NCBI GenBank assembly: GCA_905182985.1 | Contig: CAJJDN010000105.1 | Coordinates: forward strand, 62,001 to 126,000 | From: Paramecium sonneborni | Lineage: Eukaryota; Ciliophora; Oligohymenophorea; Peniculida; Parameciidae | Length of the DNA stretch: 64,000 bases | Direction of reading: 5' to 3' | Shown here: piece by piece, positions 35,232 through 46,132 of the stretch | Layout of the letters: each line of letters begins with the position of its first letter | Numbering within the stretch: the first letter of the stretch is position 1 | Made by a program: the position numbers and the translations under genes | Notes under the pieces: model-generated | What the model was told of the DNA's origin: nothing | Seen by the model: only the letters and a program-made list of their open reading frames with translations | The model's database searches: none

Positions 35232-36412
35232 TAATTGAGTTCTGATCAAAGTAAATTGATAGATAATATTATTATTAATTTAATTATTATGAAATAATAA
35301 ATATCCTAAGAAGAGTATCAAACTTATTTAAAAGGTATTGGACTTCCAATTGACATAAAGTTATCAGTTTCCAGTTGAAGCATTATATCTTTTAACAAAC
35401 AAACAGTTAATATACAATTTTTATTAAAATTGTGAATTGCATTTGAAAGAATTGAAACCAATTTCTATGGAATTTGCTGACATTTTACAGAGACTATGCG
35501 TATAAAAAATAGGCGGATTATGTTATGAGCATGAACTTTTACTTTATTATATTTTAGGATATTTAGGGTTTAATGTGGAATTGATTAGATGTTAAGTTCG
35601 AGAACCAAATAGCCCTTATAATCCAGATTATCCAAGTACACATGCATTTTTATGTGTAAAAATAAGAGATGAAACATTTTTGGTGGATCCAGGATTTGGA
35701 GCAAGATCTTATAGATTCCCTATAAAAGTAAACTTTTAAAATTTGGCTGAAACTCATGAATTATTTGCATAAGAACATTATAGAATCCAAGAAAATGAAA
35801 CACATTATTAATTTTAACATTATATAGATGTAAATTGGGTCACATATTATGATTTTGAAAAACCATTAAAATTTGCCTCAGTAGAGGATATTCATAAAGA
35901 TTATTTAAATTTATTTACTTGCAAATAATTTATTGGAATTAGAGATGGTAGATTTGTGATATGTAGAAATACTGAGTTTGGAAGGATTCAATATTTATGG
36001 TTCAAATTGGAATAATAATTTACAGCGTTTAAGAAAATTTTGAAATTTAATGAAGCCGTTAAAATTGAATTCAAATCATATGATGATCTTAAAGAGGATG
36101 TTAAGAATGAATTAGGATATGAATTGCCTAATTAAGAATTGCTTCGTTGAAGGAAATGATTTAATAAAAATATATTTATTTAGAATATAAATTTAAGTTA
36201 TCTAATAATTGATAAACATAGATATGTTGTGTAAAACAGATAAATTCATTTAAAATTTTCAGCATACCATTTTTTAGTGAATTCATCACAATCTAGTAAT
36301 TAAAATTTCCATCCATTTATCAAAACTTCATTTCCTACAATTAAATCTAAAGGAACAAAATATTCATTATTATTGTTCACATTTTTATATTTTCTTTTTT
36401 CTAAGAATTTAC
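35232..36412. repeat. Assembly duplicate A, right copy (1181 bp)
   Basis: Perfect copy of 34050-35230. Continues into the rest of the DM10 gene at 36413, so this copy is the one in correct gene context on its right side. Confidence 0.9.
35289..36150 (+). pseudogene. Third NAT copy, repeated by the assembly
   Basis: Identical to 34107-34968, including the extra C that causes the frameshift. Not to be counted as an additional locus unless the repeat proves genuine. Confidence 0.75.
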
Positions 36413-37986
36413 CATCTGGAATTCCTGAATTTCTAACAGTTGGTTCATACACCAATAAGCTATCATCATTTAAAAAGTATGTTATAACAAATACTCTATA
36501 TTGAAATTGAATAACTTACCTGTCTTTATCTTCAGGTTTAGTAGTATTAAACATAGCCAAAAATCTTAAATTAACTTGATTATCAACCCACTTGAAGAAA
36601 TCTTTTTTTGGAGGTTTTGGTTAAAGCCTATAAATATAACCTAATGAATCTTATTCATCTCCAATACCATTATGAGGAGGAATAATGATATCTAAAATAA
36701 GTAGAATAAATACTTGATCTTTATTCTTATTAGTATTCTTCTTAACCTCCTAAAGGAAAATCAACATTAAATTTTTCTTAATAATAATATCTAGTGAAGG
36801 GATCACAACCTTTAATTAAAAATTTTCTATTGTAAATAATTAATGGTTATCCAAATTGAATGTCTTAAGGTCTAATAAAATCTTCAGCATAAGTTTAACC
36901 AGGTTGATTAAGTGAGAATTTACGAGGTAATTTTTATCTTCTCAACATCATTGGAAATGGAACCCGACCAGAATTTGCTGAATTGATTTCTTTAATTTCA
37001 ATAGTGTCATCAGCCAAATAATAATGTAATACATAATCTATATCAGAGAATACATAAAATTTAAGCACCTAAAAATTTGATATTTAAATTTACTTTTCTA
37101 TCATTTTCTAAAAATTATTTTTATGATGTCACTTTACCTCCACCTAATTTGTGTTCTAAATAATCCTTCATAACTGTGTCTTTTTAAGGTATATATTTTG
37201 TCATAGTCTTAGTCTCAAAAGAATCACTGCCTGGATCAAAGGATGCTGATTAAGGTTAACCTATTCCCTATCATATATAGTAGATGATCAAACTTCATAA
37301 AATTCTCTAGTGTATTAGTCACAATCATATAATCTAATTGTTTTACCAAATATCTCAATATCTTGATTTATTCTCAAGTCTTCTGGCATAATAAATGTCT
37401 TGGAACCATCAGCTCTTAACACCTTTACATTATTAATATAATCTTACTTTTTATCTTTTCAAAAATGCCCCTTAAGGAACTCCACTATTTTCTTATTTTG
37501 GTTCTGTCATACTTAATGAGTGATCCTCTAAATAGTAAAATAATGTTATTTTGCGAATTCTGTAATTCTCTAAAGCTGATTCAACCACTGCTTCTTTAAA
37601 ATAACCACTGAATCTCAAAACATGTCTATCCATCTTTACCCAACTTGGCTAATAAAGCTCTTCAGAATCGTTTGTTACATTCTTATTAATATTTTTATCT
37701 AAGTACTTTTGGCATGTGCATAGCATGTGTTGTACTTAAGTAATCTGGATTAAACATTCCAGTTTAAGGGGGAATTTAAATAGGCTATTTTCTAGGTACT
37801 GGGTATTCTATATTTGGCTGTTGTTTCTAATATATTGTAAAACTTCAATTTCTTACTATTTCTCTATTTTACTCTTATTTTACTGCAGACACTTTTCGAA
37901 AGTTCGGTTTCTTTGATATATGTTAAATTTACATCCAATTCTTAAGTTGGAACAAAACCTGGTAATTTTGGAAATGCAGAAGCCAT
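36246..37986 (-). CDS. DM10-domain axonemal protein (EFHC-like, no C-terminal EF-hand)
   Basis: At least seven introns (37827-37856, 37682-37706, 37423-37447, 37268-37293, 37069-37093, 36692-36713, 36496-36519) plus probably one GAG-ended intron of 22 nt near 37867-37888, giving about 514 codons. Three DM10 modules follow one another: (1) PSWVKMDRHVLRFSGYFKEA...FGKTIRLYDCDQYTREFY; (2) DRKVLKFYVFSDIDYVLHYY...NRKFLIKGCDPFTRYYY; (3) NLRFLAMFNTT...LLDCDEFTKKWY. This is the EFHC1/Rib72 layout, but the protein stops right after the third module, whereas EFHC1 and Rib72 continue into EF-hand motifs. Such proteins are microtubule inner proteins of ciliary doublets. The N-terminal exons are least certain. 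Confidence 0.88.
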
Positions 37987-38189
37987 TTTATTAAATAATT
38001 TTTAAGATTTGCTTTTAGAACTAAAAAAAAAATAATCAAATCGTTATCTGTTTTATCAAAGTAGTAACTTCTTAAAACTAAAAACCATGCATCATTTATA
38101 TTTTGAGATTAAAAAATAATAAAATGAAATCTTATATATTTATGTAATCTAAGTAAATTATTTGAACTTTATTTTTAGGAAAATAAGAT

Positions 38190-40075
38190 TCACTATTCGA
38201 TACAAATTTCTATATCAGATTTTTTCTCTAATTATTAAAATTGAAGATGGGGAGCCTCAGGATCATGTGATTTTTTTGAATTGAAATTTGATAGATGTTG
38301 AGAACTTTAGAGAATATTGTTTTAACCTGATTGTTAATCTTCGGCAGTTTTAGCATGTTATTGTAGTTAATTAGAATTGTGAACATGTTATAAGAATTAA
38401 TTTTCAATATAATTCTTAAATAGATTCGATTGAGACCCTTCTGTTAGTTATTAAGAGAAAAAATTTGATCTAATTTACACTTGATCCGGTTAATTCAAAT
38501 TTTTCTCAATAATACTATCTTATTTGTTTTTCTTTAATTTCGGCTTAGGCCTTCTTTTGAGTTACTCTAATTATTCTTAGGTAAACAGTATCTTTTTAAT
38601 AGTATCTAAATCTTATAATTTTTTTAGGATTGTAACAATATCTAAATTTTTAATTATTTTTTTCTTAGCTATACAAAATTATTGGTGTTTAAATTTATTA
38701 AATCCAATAATTATGAGAAAAGTTTTGAAACAAGAAGTTTACACGATTTGTTTTTTAAATGGAGGTTTTTCATCAGATGAATAAAAATTGGAAAACTTAC
38801 TCAAATTTGATGGTGATTAAAGATCTCTTTCAATGGATATAATTTAACCAGATATATGTTATTGTTCAGCTTGTTCTTCCTAATAACTGTAGAGTGATGA
38901 AGCGATTTCAAATTTCATTAAATTCTCAATTAAGGGTTTTAGAAATATTCCTACTATCATTATTAATATTTATAATATGCCTCCTATTTTGGCAAGAATA
39001 GTTTGTAGTTTAATATAAGTTCTTTTTATACTTGTTTACTTAAAATCTAATTTTATGTAATGACAAACTAAATATTGATGATTAAAAAAGTCCGACACTT
39101 CCCTCCATTCTTATTATTACAAATTGGTATTCATATAACTCTCTTCCCAAATTAATCCTTGATCTGTTTGAGTTTGCATTATTCGGTATGAATGAACAAT
39201 TGTTTTTGATGTACTTAACGAAAAACTTGTGAATTCATTTGTAATAATTTATTCATATGGTAATCCAGAATGTTCAAGTTAAGTCAAGTAATCACTTTTA
39301 TACACATTATATTGTCCTGCTTCCAGAATTTTATTAATTTCTTCTTAGGGAGCACATCCCTAGAAACTAGTTGAATTTGTACAGGGTGCAAATTAAATTA
39401 ACAAATACTTGTATATCCTAGCATTAAATTGTCCTTATAAGATCTAATCTCTTAAAAAATATTTACTAATGGATTCATTTCTAAATAATCTCTTTTAATA
39501 CACTAAACGGTTCCAAATCTGATAGTTGAAAAGTATTACTATTACAATTCAGTTGTAAAATGAGACATATCACAAGTTTCTATTGGAATTTCTTAGCAGC
39601 TAAATCATTATCGAAAAAACTTACTCTAACAATACTGTCGTATTTCCAGTTAGTTCATCTTTAATTCTCTATCGAACACATTAACTGATGTTGAGATGGT
39701 AATATTTATTAATTCCATTTATTGGTTAAGAAAATTAGCTAGCAATCGATACTGCTAGAGTAAAATTAGAATTTTTAAGGGAATACTCCTAAAATCATGA
39801 ACATAATTATGTACTTCAGTCTCAATCACTTTATTTTCTGATTAATAAATGGATGGTTTTTATTTAAGAATCATAGAAGCTATCTCTGAATTCAAATAGT
39901 ACAAGGCTAAACAGCCAATGATTAATGACATAAAAAATCCAAAGTTCGAAGTATATTTACTTTTATTCAAGACGGTGAAGCTAGGCAACTGACCAAAAAT
40001 ATCTAATTAATGTATTGTTTCATTTTTTATTCTTGATAAAGTGGTTGAGAACTTTTTAATTATCATTTTTGACAT
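38190..40075 (-). CDS. Ciliate-type two-TM membrane protein, family copy 3
   Basis: Three introns leave 604 codons. Starts with a basic helix and ETIHQLDIFGQLPSFTVLN, then TM1 (FGFFMSLIIGCLALYYL) and an ectodomain with Cys-containing SQCVRQRI and PIETCDMSHFTTEL. Next come CAPQEEINKILEAG, then TM2 (GGILQILIMIVGIFLK) and a long Gln/Lys/Ser-rich tail. Closest to the gene at 48557, with which it shares motif order and intron sites; more distantly related to the pair at 14.5-18.3 kb, which has the same TM/ectodomain/TM/tail plan. A motif KNLDIVTILKKLQ in the tail is also shared. Unknown function. Confidence 0.75.
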
Positions 40076-41990
40076 AAATTAATTTGTAATTATATATCAT
40101 TTATAGAACTTCGATATTAAGTAGAAAAGAATGAAAAAAACGATATTTGATAAAAAAAACTTCTTGTGTTATTTTCTAATGAAAAAATTTAACAGCTAAA
40201 ATGAATAAAAACTAGATAATATTTTCACATGAACAATCTTTCTTATTTTAATTTAATTATGATTATTAATAAAAACGAGGATTTAATAGTTTTTGCCTAC
40301 TTTGAAAAGACAAATAGGAATTTTGTAAAAAAACTTATGAAAATTAAAAGTTACTCTGTGTTAATAATTTATTGAGTAATAAATAGTAATGGCAAGGTGG
40401 GTTATGAAGGAATAAATGATAATTTAAAATTTAAATATTTATTGAATAATTATCTTACTTTGCGTTTCTATACTTAAATTATTTTATAAACTCTGAAATA
40501 TTATTTTATATTAATTTTAATAAGAAAATGATGATAATCAATATAATAATAATCACTTAATAATAAAAATATTATATATTTTTAGAATGAAAATAAGTAG
40601 CAGCAGTGGTAGGAATACTTGGTTCAAGTCTAAATAAATTGAAGTAAGAGATTTAAAGGTGGAGACAAGACAGGAACTTGCGATCCTATTGTAAAATATT
40701 AGTCGGCAATTTACCTGCATAAGTGACCACAACAAGAAAGGTTACTTATACTTGTTTGTTTATGAACTCAATAGAATTTGAAAGTTTTGAAATAAGGAAT
40801 CCTGCTCATAAAATCTTTAATACTTTAACATTAAAATGTTTAAAGTTAATTTTTTTGCATTCATTACTTAGACTAAAGAAGTCGATTTACTTTTAATCAT
40901 TTAAGTTAACTAAATATAAGATTAATTAAATACTATAATTTTTGTGGAGATTATGTAATTGAGTTTTAAATTATTAAATTCTTAATATAATATTTTAATA
41001 TTCCAATAATTATAATTTCAAAGTTTAGTTATTTATAATCCAATTTATATTATTACAATCGAATCAAAGAGTAAAATTTTAGTCTACTTTTTAAACTTTA
41101 TTAATTTAATCTATAACCTTATCTTCTTAATTTTCCCAAGGTGATTTTGCGATTATCTCCCTGCATTCTGTGTGTTTTTATTTAATTTATTTAAAATTTT
41201 TTATTTATTGAGCAATAATTATAATTATTCATTTTCTTTATGAAAGCTTAATTGAATGTATAATAATTTCAAAAATTTTGTTAAATCATCGACTATTTTA
41301 TTCACTTTCTAATTCAAAATTACATTTTTCACTTTATTTAGCTATTTTTTATAGATACAAAGTAACGATTTTTAGTCAAATAAAAACAAAAGAAAGTTTT
41401 ATATTGGTCTAAAAAGGATTCACCCAAAATCAGATTATGGATTTACAGTGAGGAATTTACCTAAAAAAGAGTTATGTTCTAAATCACACTGATTAAGTAT
41501 CTAAAAAATTGAAAAATGTTGATGTTGGATAAATAGTTAGAAAAGTCTGCATAAATATCTCAAAATAAGCAAAATTTCCATCTGATACCAAAAGGAAAAA
41601 TTTATTATTTTAGAACGGATGTTTAATGATTTCTGAAATTGATATTAGCCTACCATCATTTGATACTATTTTAAATACTTCATGTTTTATCTTATATTTT
41701 GAAGTTAATATATGTGATTTCAAATATTAATTTAAAATTCTTCATTTTATATACTCTACAAAGACAGATAAAATTATAAAATGTTTTTTAAAAAACTTAT
41801 ATTCTAGGTTAAGCAATTAATTATTGTCATTGCATATAGTTCAATCATAAAAATATTTCGTTTGTAAAATTGGATGTTATTTTTTAAAAGTAGTTTTAAA
41901 AAATCTGTTTTTAAAAATTAGATTTATGATTATCAAATGCATGAAATAAAGAAAACCCAGATTAATATTTTTATGAATTTTATAATTATT
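40076..41990. other. Long sparse region (1.9 kb)
   Basis: Unusually long for this gene-dense DNA. It holds a small GC-richer island with a 64-codon ORF (40587-40781, separate entry). At 41400-41650 there are short coding-looking pieces in different frames, such as SDYGFTVRNLPKKEL and SAQISQNKQNFHLIPKGK, each ending quickly in TGA. The rest is AT-rich with no recognisable element. Confidence 0.45.
40587..40781 (+). CDS. Possible small protein, unknown
   Basis: A 64-codon code-6 frame with ATG, many charged residues (KQIEVRDLKVETRQELAI, ISRQFTCISDHNKKGY) and base composition less AT-rich than its surroundings. The opposite strand is also open for 60 codons. It may be a small gene, an exon of a longer gene, a relic, or the island may be a non-coding RNA. 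No homology recognised. Confidence 0.3.
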
Positions 41991-44517
41991 TCATTATCTG
42001 GACCTCAAATTTTGCCCTTTCAAATAATTTCCTGAATTGGCTAATTGTGCAAACGACAATGGCGTTGTCAAGCATTCTTAAGAAGTTTTGAATTTATGCA
42101 TGTTACCAGTGAAGTTCTCACCATCATATACAGTCAAGCCTAAGCCTTGTGGGATATAAATTGATCTAATTTATGCCTTGAATTCCCTAAAATAAAAAAT
42201 AAAAATACTCAATTTCACTGAGACTATTACAAGCTTCTAAAGCTTCTCCCTTGAAGTTGCATTGAGAATATATGATAATACAGTTTCCTTAAACTAATTA
42301 TTTTTTGTTTGCGGATTCTGATGCTTTAAGTTCGTTTTATTAGCCTCTTTCTCGTTCCCCTCCATGTTCCCCTTAGTGTTCTCCATCATGTTAGCTATCA
42401 GTTTAAGCATCTTAACTATCAGTTTATCCATCTTATCCATCTGTTTGTTCATCGGCTTATCCATCATGCCCATCATTTTATCCATCATGTTCTCCATCAT
42501 TTTATCCATCTTGTTCTCCATCATTTTATCCATCATGTTCTCCATCATGTTCTCCATCATTTTATCCATCATGTTCTCCATCATTTTATCCATCTTGTTC
42601 TCCATCATTTTATCCATCATGTTCTCCATCATTTTATCCATCATGTTCTCCATCTTGTTATCCATCATGTTCTCCATCATGTTCACCTTAATGTTCCCTT
42701 TAGTGTTCTCCATCTTATTAATCTTAGCTATCTGAACCTCCTTAACCATCTGTAGGATCACCTTCTTCATTCTAAATAACGGGGGTCTTTTTGCTTTAAG
42801 TTTTTTCAACACTGATTTCACTTTGAGCGAATCCATCTTCGATTTCTGGAGATGCTTGCAAAGTTTATCCATCATGTTCTCCATCATGTTAGCTATCAGT
42901 TTAAGCATCTTAACTATCAGTTTATCCATCCTATTCATCTGTTTGTTCATCGGCTTATCCATCATGTTCTCCATCATTTTATCCATCTTGTTCTCCATCA
43001 TTTTATCCATCATGTTCTCCATCATTTTATCCATCATGTTCTCCATCATGTTCTCCATCGTGTTATCCATCATGTTCTCCATCATTTTATCCATCATGTT
43101 CTCCATCGTGTTATCCATCTTGTTATCCATCATGTTCTCCATCTTGTTATCCATCATGTTCTCCATCATGTTCACCTTAATGTTCCCTTTAGTGTTCTCC
43201 ATCTTATTAATCTTAGCTATCTGAACCTCCTTAACCATCTGTAGGATCACCTTCTTCATTCTAAATAACGGGGGTCTTTTTGCTTTAAGTTTTTTCAACA
43301 CTGATTTCACTTTGAACGAATCCATCTTCGATTTCTGGAGATGCTTGCAAAGTTTATCCATCATTTTATCCATCATGTTCTCCGTCATGTTATCCATCAT
43401 GTTAGCTATCAGTTTAAGCATCTTAACTATCAGTTTAAGCATCTTAACTATCAGTTTAAGCATCTTAGCTATCAGTTTAAGCATCTTAACTATCAGTTTA
43501 AGCATCTTAACTATCAGTTTAAGCATCTTAGCTATCAGTTTAAGCATCTTAACTATCAGTTTATCCATCTGTTTGTTCCTCGGCTTATCCATCTTGCCCA
43601 TCATTTTATCCATCATTTTCTCCATCATGTTATCTATCCTACCCATCTGTTTGTCCACTTTCTCCTGCATCTCCTTAACCTTCAGCTGGATCACCTTCTT
43701 CATTCTTAACATCTTCAGTCTTCATTCCTTTAGTTTATTCAACATTGATTTCACTTTAAGCAAATCCATTTTCCATTTCTGGAGAAGGTTGCAATGCATC
43801 CATGTTTGTAAGAATATCAAATGCCATATTTGGATCAACTTCATTTTAATTTTAAATATTTGACATACTACTGTCAGTAAATCCAAGATTTGACTCTAAA
43901 ATGTTTGAAACATCAATTTAATTATCTTATTGTATTTCAAAATTGTTTGGATCTACATTACCAATCTAATTTGATTCTGCAATCAAATTATTATTGTCTA
44001 TTTGATTGACCACTTCAGAATTTACATCTGCTATATTTGAAACTTCAGTGCTTTCAATAACATTTGCTTCTTCAGCAATTTATTATTCTGGCTCTAAAGC
44101 ACTAATATCATTAGGATCATTAGTGCTATACATCGAGTCTTACTCAGGCATTGAATTCTCAATAGTATTGTTTACCATAATTTAATCCTCTGAATTCATT
44201 TAATTAGGGTCAATATTCATGCTGTCATTCATGTTTTATTCTTAATTAATTTCTGATTCTAAATTACTACTTTCAAAAGATTCTGTTTCAGGGGTAGAAT
44301 AGTCTATGCTGTCAGTTCCAATAATATCTACGCTGCCTGTATCTAAATCTTATTAATTCATGTTCATTGAATTCATGCTATTTATGTCCTCAGATCCTTA
44401 TAAGGAGCTATCTTCTTATATCAAATTGCCTTCCAAATCATAATGAGTTACTACTGCCTCTGGTGTTTGGGCAAAAGGCGCTGTGATCAAACATACTAAA
44501 AGTAAGTACTTAATCAT
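41991..44517 (-). CDS. Secreted acidic repeat protein with C-terminal beta/gamma-crystallin domain (likely trichocyst cargo)
   Basis: Code-6 reading gives 834 residues with one intron (42187-42208). A signal peptide (MIKYLLLVCLITAPFAQ) is followed by ~240 acidic Asn/Ser/Asp/Glu/Gln-rich residues. A repetitive core comes next: TDSQDAQ heptads (eight), long runs of DGQN/DGEH/DGEN tetrads, and a larger ~163-residue unit bearing SPE(I/M)E(D/N)GFAQSEI and NEEGDP that recurs three times. The last ~100 residues have CIIIYSQCNFKGEALEAC and GLTVYDGENFTGNMHKF, the Y-x6-G Greek-key signatures of a beta/gamma-crystallin domain. In Tetrahymena, dense-core granule proteins of the Grt/Igr group carry C-terminal crystallin domains, so trichocyst cargo is a strong inference. 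The start (44517) and end keep the same frame modulo the 22-nt intron. Confidence 0.88.
42440..43400 (-). repeat. 12-bp tandem repeats coding DGxx tetrads, within 489-bp larger repeats
   Basis: Dense arrays of TCCATCATGTTC and TCCATCATTTTA units on the + strand, read in reverse as GEHD/GQND-type tetrads. Two blocks are separated by a conserved non-array segment; corresponding points at 42831 and 43320 are 489 bp apart (163 codons). A third, more diverged block starts near 43764. Confidence 0.9.
43410..43570 (-). repeat. 21-bp tandem repeat (TDSQDAQ coding), about eight units
   Basis: Units of 21 bp differ mainly at one position, TTAACTATC against TTAGCTATC, in the order AA, AG pattern A-A-G-A-A-G-A. 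This suggests a 63-bp higher-order unit. All units are multiples of three, keeping the frame of the crystallin-domain protein. Confidence 0.9.
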
Positions 44518-45483
44518 CAAAACGGATTAAAAAATATTATATAATTCAAGATCAAAATTGGATAAATTATTTATTATATGATGTTTTATATTTTGAATCA
44601 TTTATTTATACGCAATTTATCCATTCTTGTATCAAACTACATTCTAATTTTATTTTTTTTTATCAACTTAAGTTAAAGTATTCAAGATGTGCTGCAAAAT
44701 TTTATTGTATAAACTGAAATTATTATTTTAATTAAAACCCAAATAAATTTATCACTCAAATTCTGTATCAAGCATATTCTAAGCAAAAAAACCGAAAATA
44801 ATTATATTCTTTTAATGATTTGTTGCAAGAATAATAATAATGTGTGTTAACATAAAAATTTGAATGTTCTTTCCATAGATACTTAAAAATATAAATAAAA
44901 GCATTCATTTAAGTAAAGGAAGAAAAAATAAAAAGAGTTTCTTTCTTATTTCTTCAATTCTCATTCAGTAACTCGAAATGGTTGTATTTCTATATTTATT
45001 TTTTATTTAATGATCTTTGATTTATGCTCCTTCATTTATTAAGCAGTATTAAAACCACTTAGTTATTTTTGTAAATAAAAAATATTTATTCAAAAAATTT
45101 GGAAAATTTTTGTTATTTTTTAAAACGAATATAATATTTACAAATATGGCACAATATTAAATATTTTTATTTATATTTGAGCCATCAGAAATAGGATAGA
45201 TAATAAAAACCAATATATATGTACTTTTGTTTGAATAAATAGCTTGGAAATCATTTTTTTACGGTTCTGATTCAAAAACTACTAGTTAATATTTTAGAAT
45301 TCTTAATAAATGTAAAATCTGGAAGAATGAGAGTAAACCTCATAATTAACTTTCTGTTTAAAATTTGAAAATAAATTTATAGATGAAAATGAAAAGTAAA
45401 TTAAATTCATTTAATAATAAATTAGATGTTATATAAAATATCTATTAAAATAATTGCTTTTAATAGCTTTTTATTATTAATTA
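44518..45483. other. Intergenic, nothing recognised
   Basis: Upstream of the crystallin-domain gene and downstream of the STPG gene copy. From 44876 on it belongs to the 1256-bp assembly repeat. No coding frame seen. Confidence 0.4.
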
Positions 45484-46131
45484 TCAAATAAAGGCCCGCT
45501 TATCCCCTCCTCTTACCCTAAGTTTTTTCGAGAACGCTGATGGTATTTCATATTTTCCAGGACCTGGTGTTGTACTAGTTGATCGAAAGGGATCTTTTTT
45601 TTCACCTATCCCTTAAGTGATATCCTAATTATTAAATTTGACTCTATACTTTGAATCGAGAAGGTGAAGTAAGTTTTGTAGTTGGAGAATAAGCCTCAGG
45701 ACCTGGAACTCCATTATCTGGATTATCATTCAACATTTTCCCCTTCCCTTTCAATAAAAATTTGTATCTATGCTAACCCAAATCTTTTCTAACTCTATAT
45801 TCTCCAGGACCTTCTTATAGTTTGAATTATTACCTGGTAAAAATTTAGCTATTTATGGAGCTTAGTGCTTATTATAAGGAATATATGTTTTTGAGTATAA
45901 TTCCCAAGGTCCTCCGAAAGACCTTTTTAATTTATCTTTTCCTGGAATTTCCCTTATTTCATATCTGTCAGGACTAGGCATTTCTTTTGCATTTGTTTCT
46001 TACCAAGTCCATTAAAAGTTTTCTATTCTTCCCCCAAATCCTTATGAAGTTGTTTTATTGCCTAATTAACTTGGAAGTTCTAAAAGTGAAATATTATATT
46101 CTGATTAAGAATTAAATCTATGAGCTCTAGG
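44876..46131. repeat. Assembly duplicate B, left copy (1256 bp)
   Basis: Repeated perfectly at 46133-47388 across a single N (46132). Contains a cut-off STPG gene copy (45484-46131) whose 5' part is missing at the N. Confidence 0.9.
45484..46131 (-). other. Truncated duplicate of the STPG gene (assembly)
   Basis: The 3' three quarters of the STPG gene, identical to 46741-47388, ending at N 46132. Part of the assembly repeat, not a second gene unless proven. Confidence 0.85.
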
Positions 46132-46132
46132 N

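Noticed and set aside
40600..40740. tRNA or spliceosomal snRNA in the GC-richer island
   Set aside because: No cloverleaf, no Sm-site context and no match to U1, U2, U4, U5 or U6 starts that I could see.
42364..43863. Several + strand Ile/Ser/Leu/His-rich ORFs in the repeat region
   Set aside because: They are antisense or out-of-frame readings of the 12-bp and 21-bp arrays; the - strand code-6 frame has signal peptide and crystallin domain.
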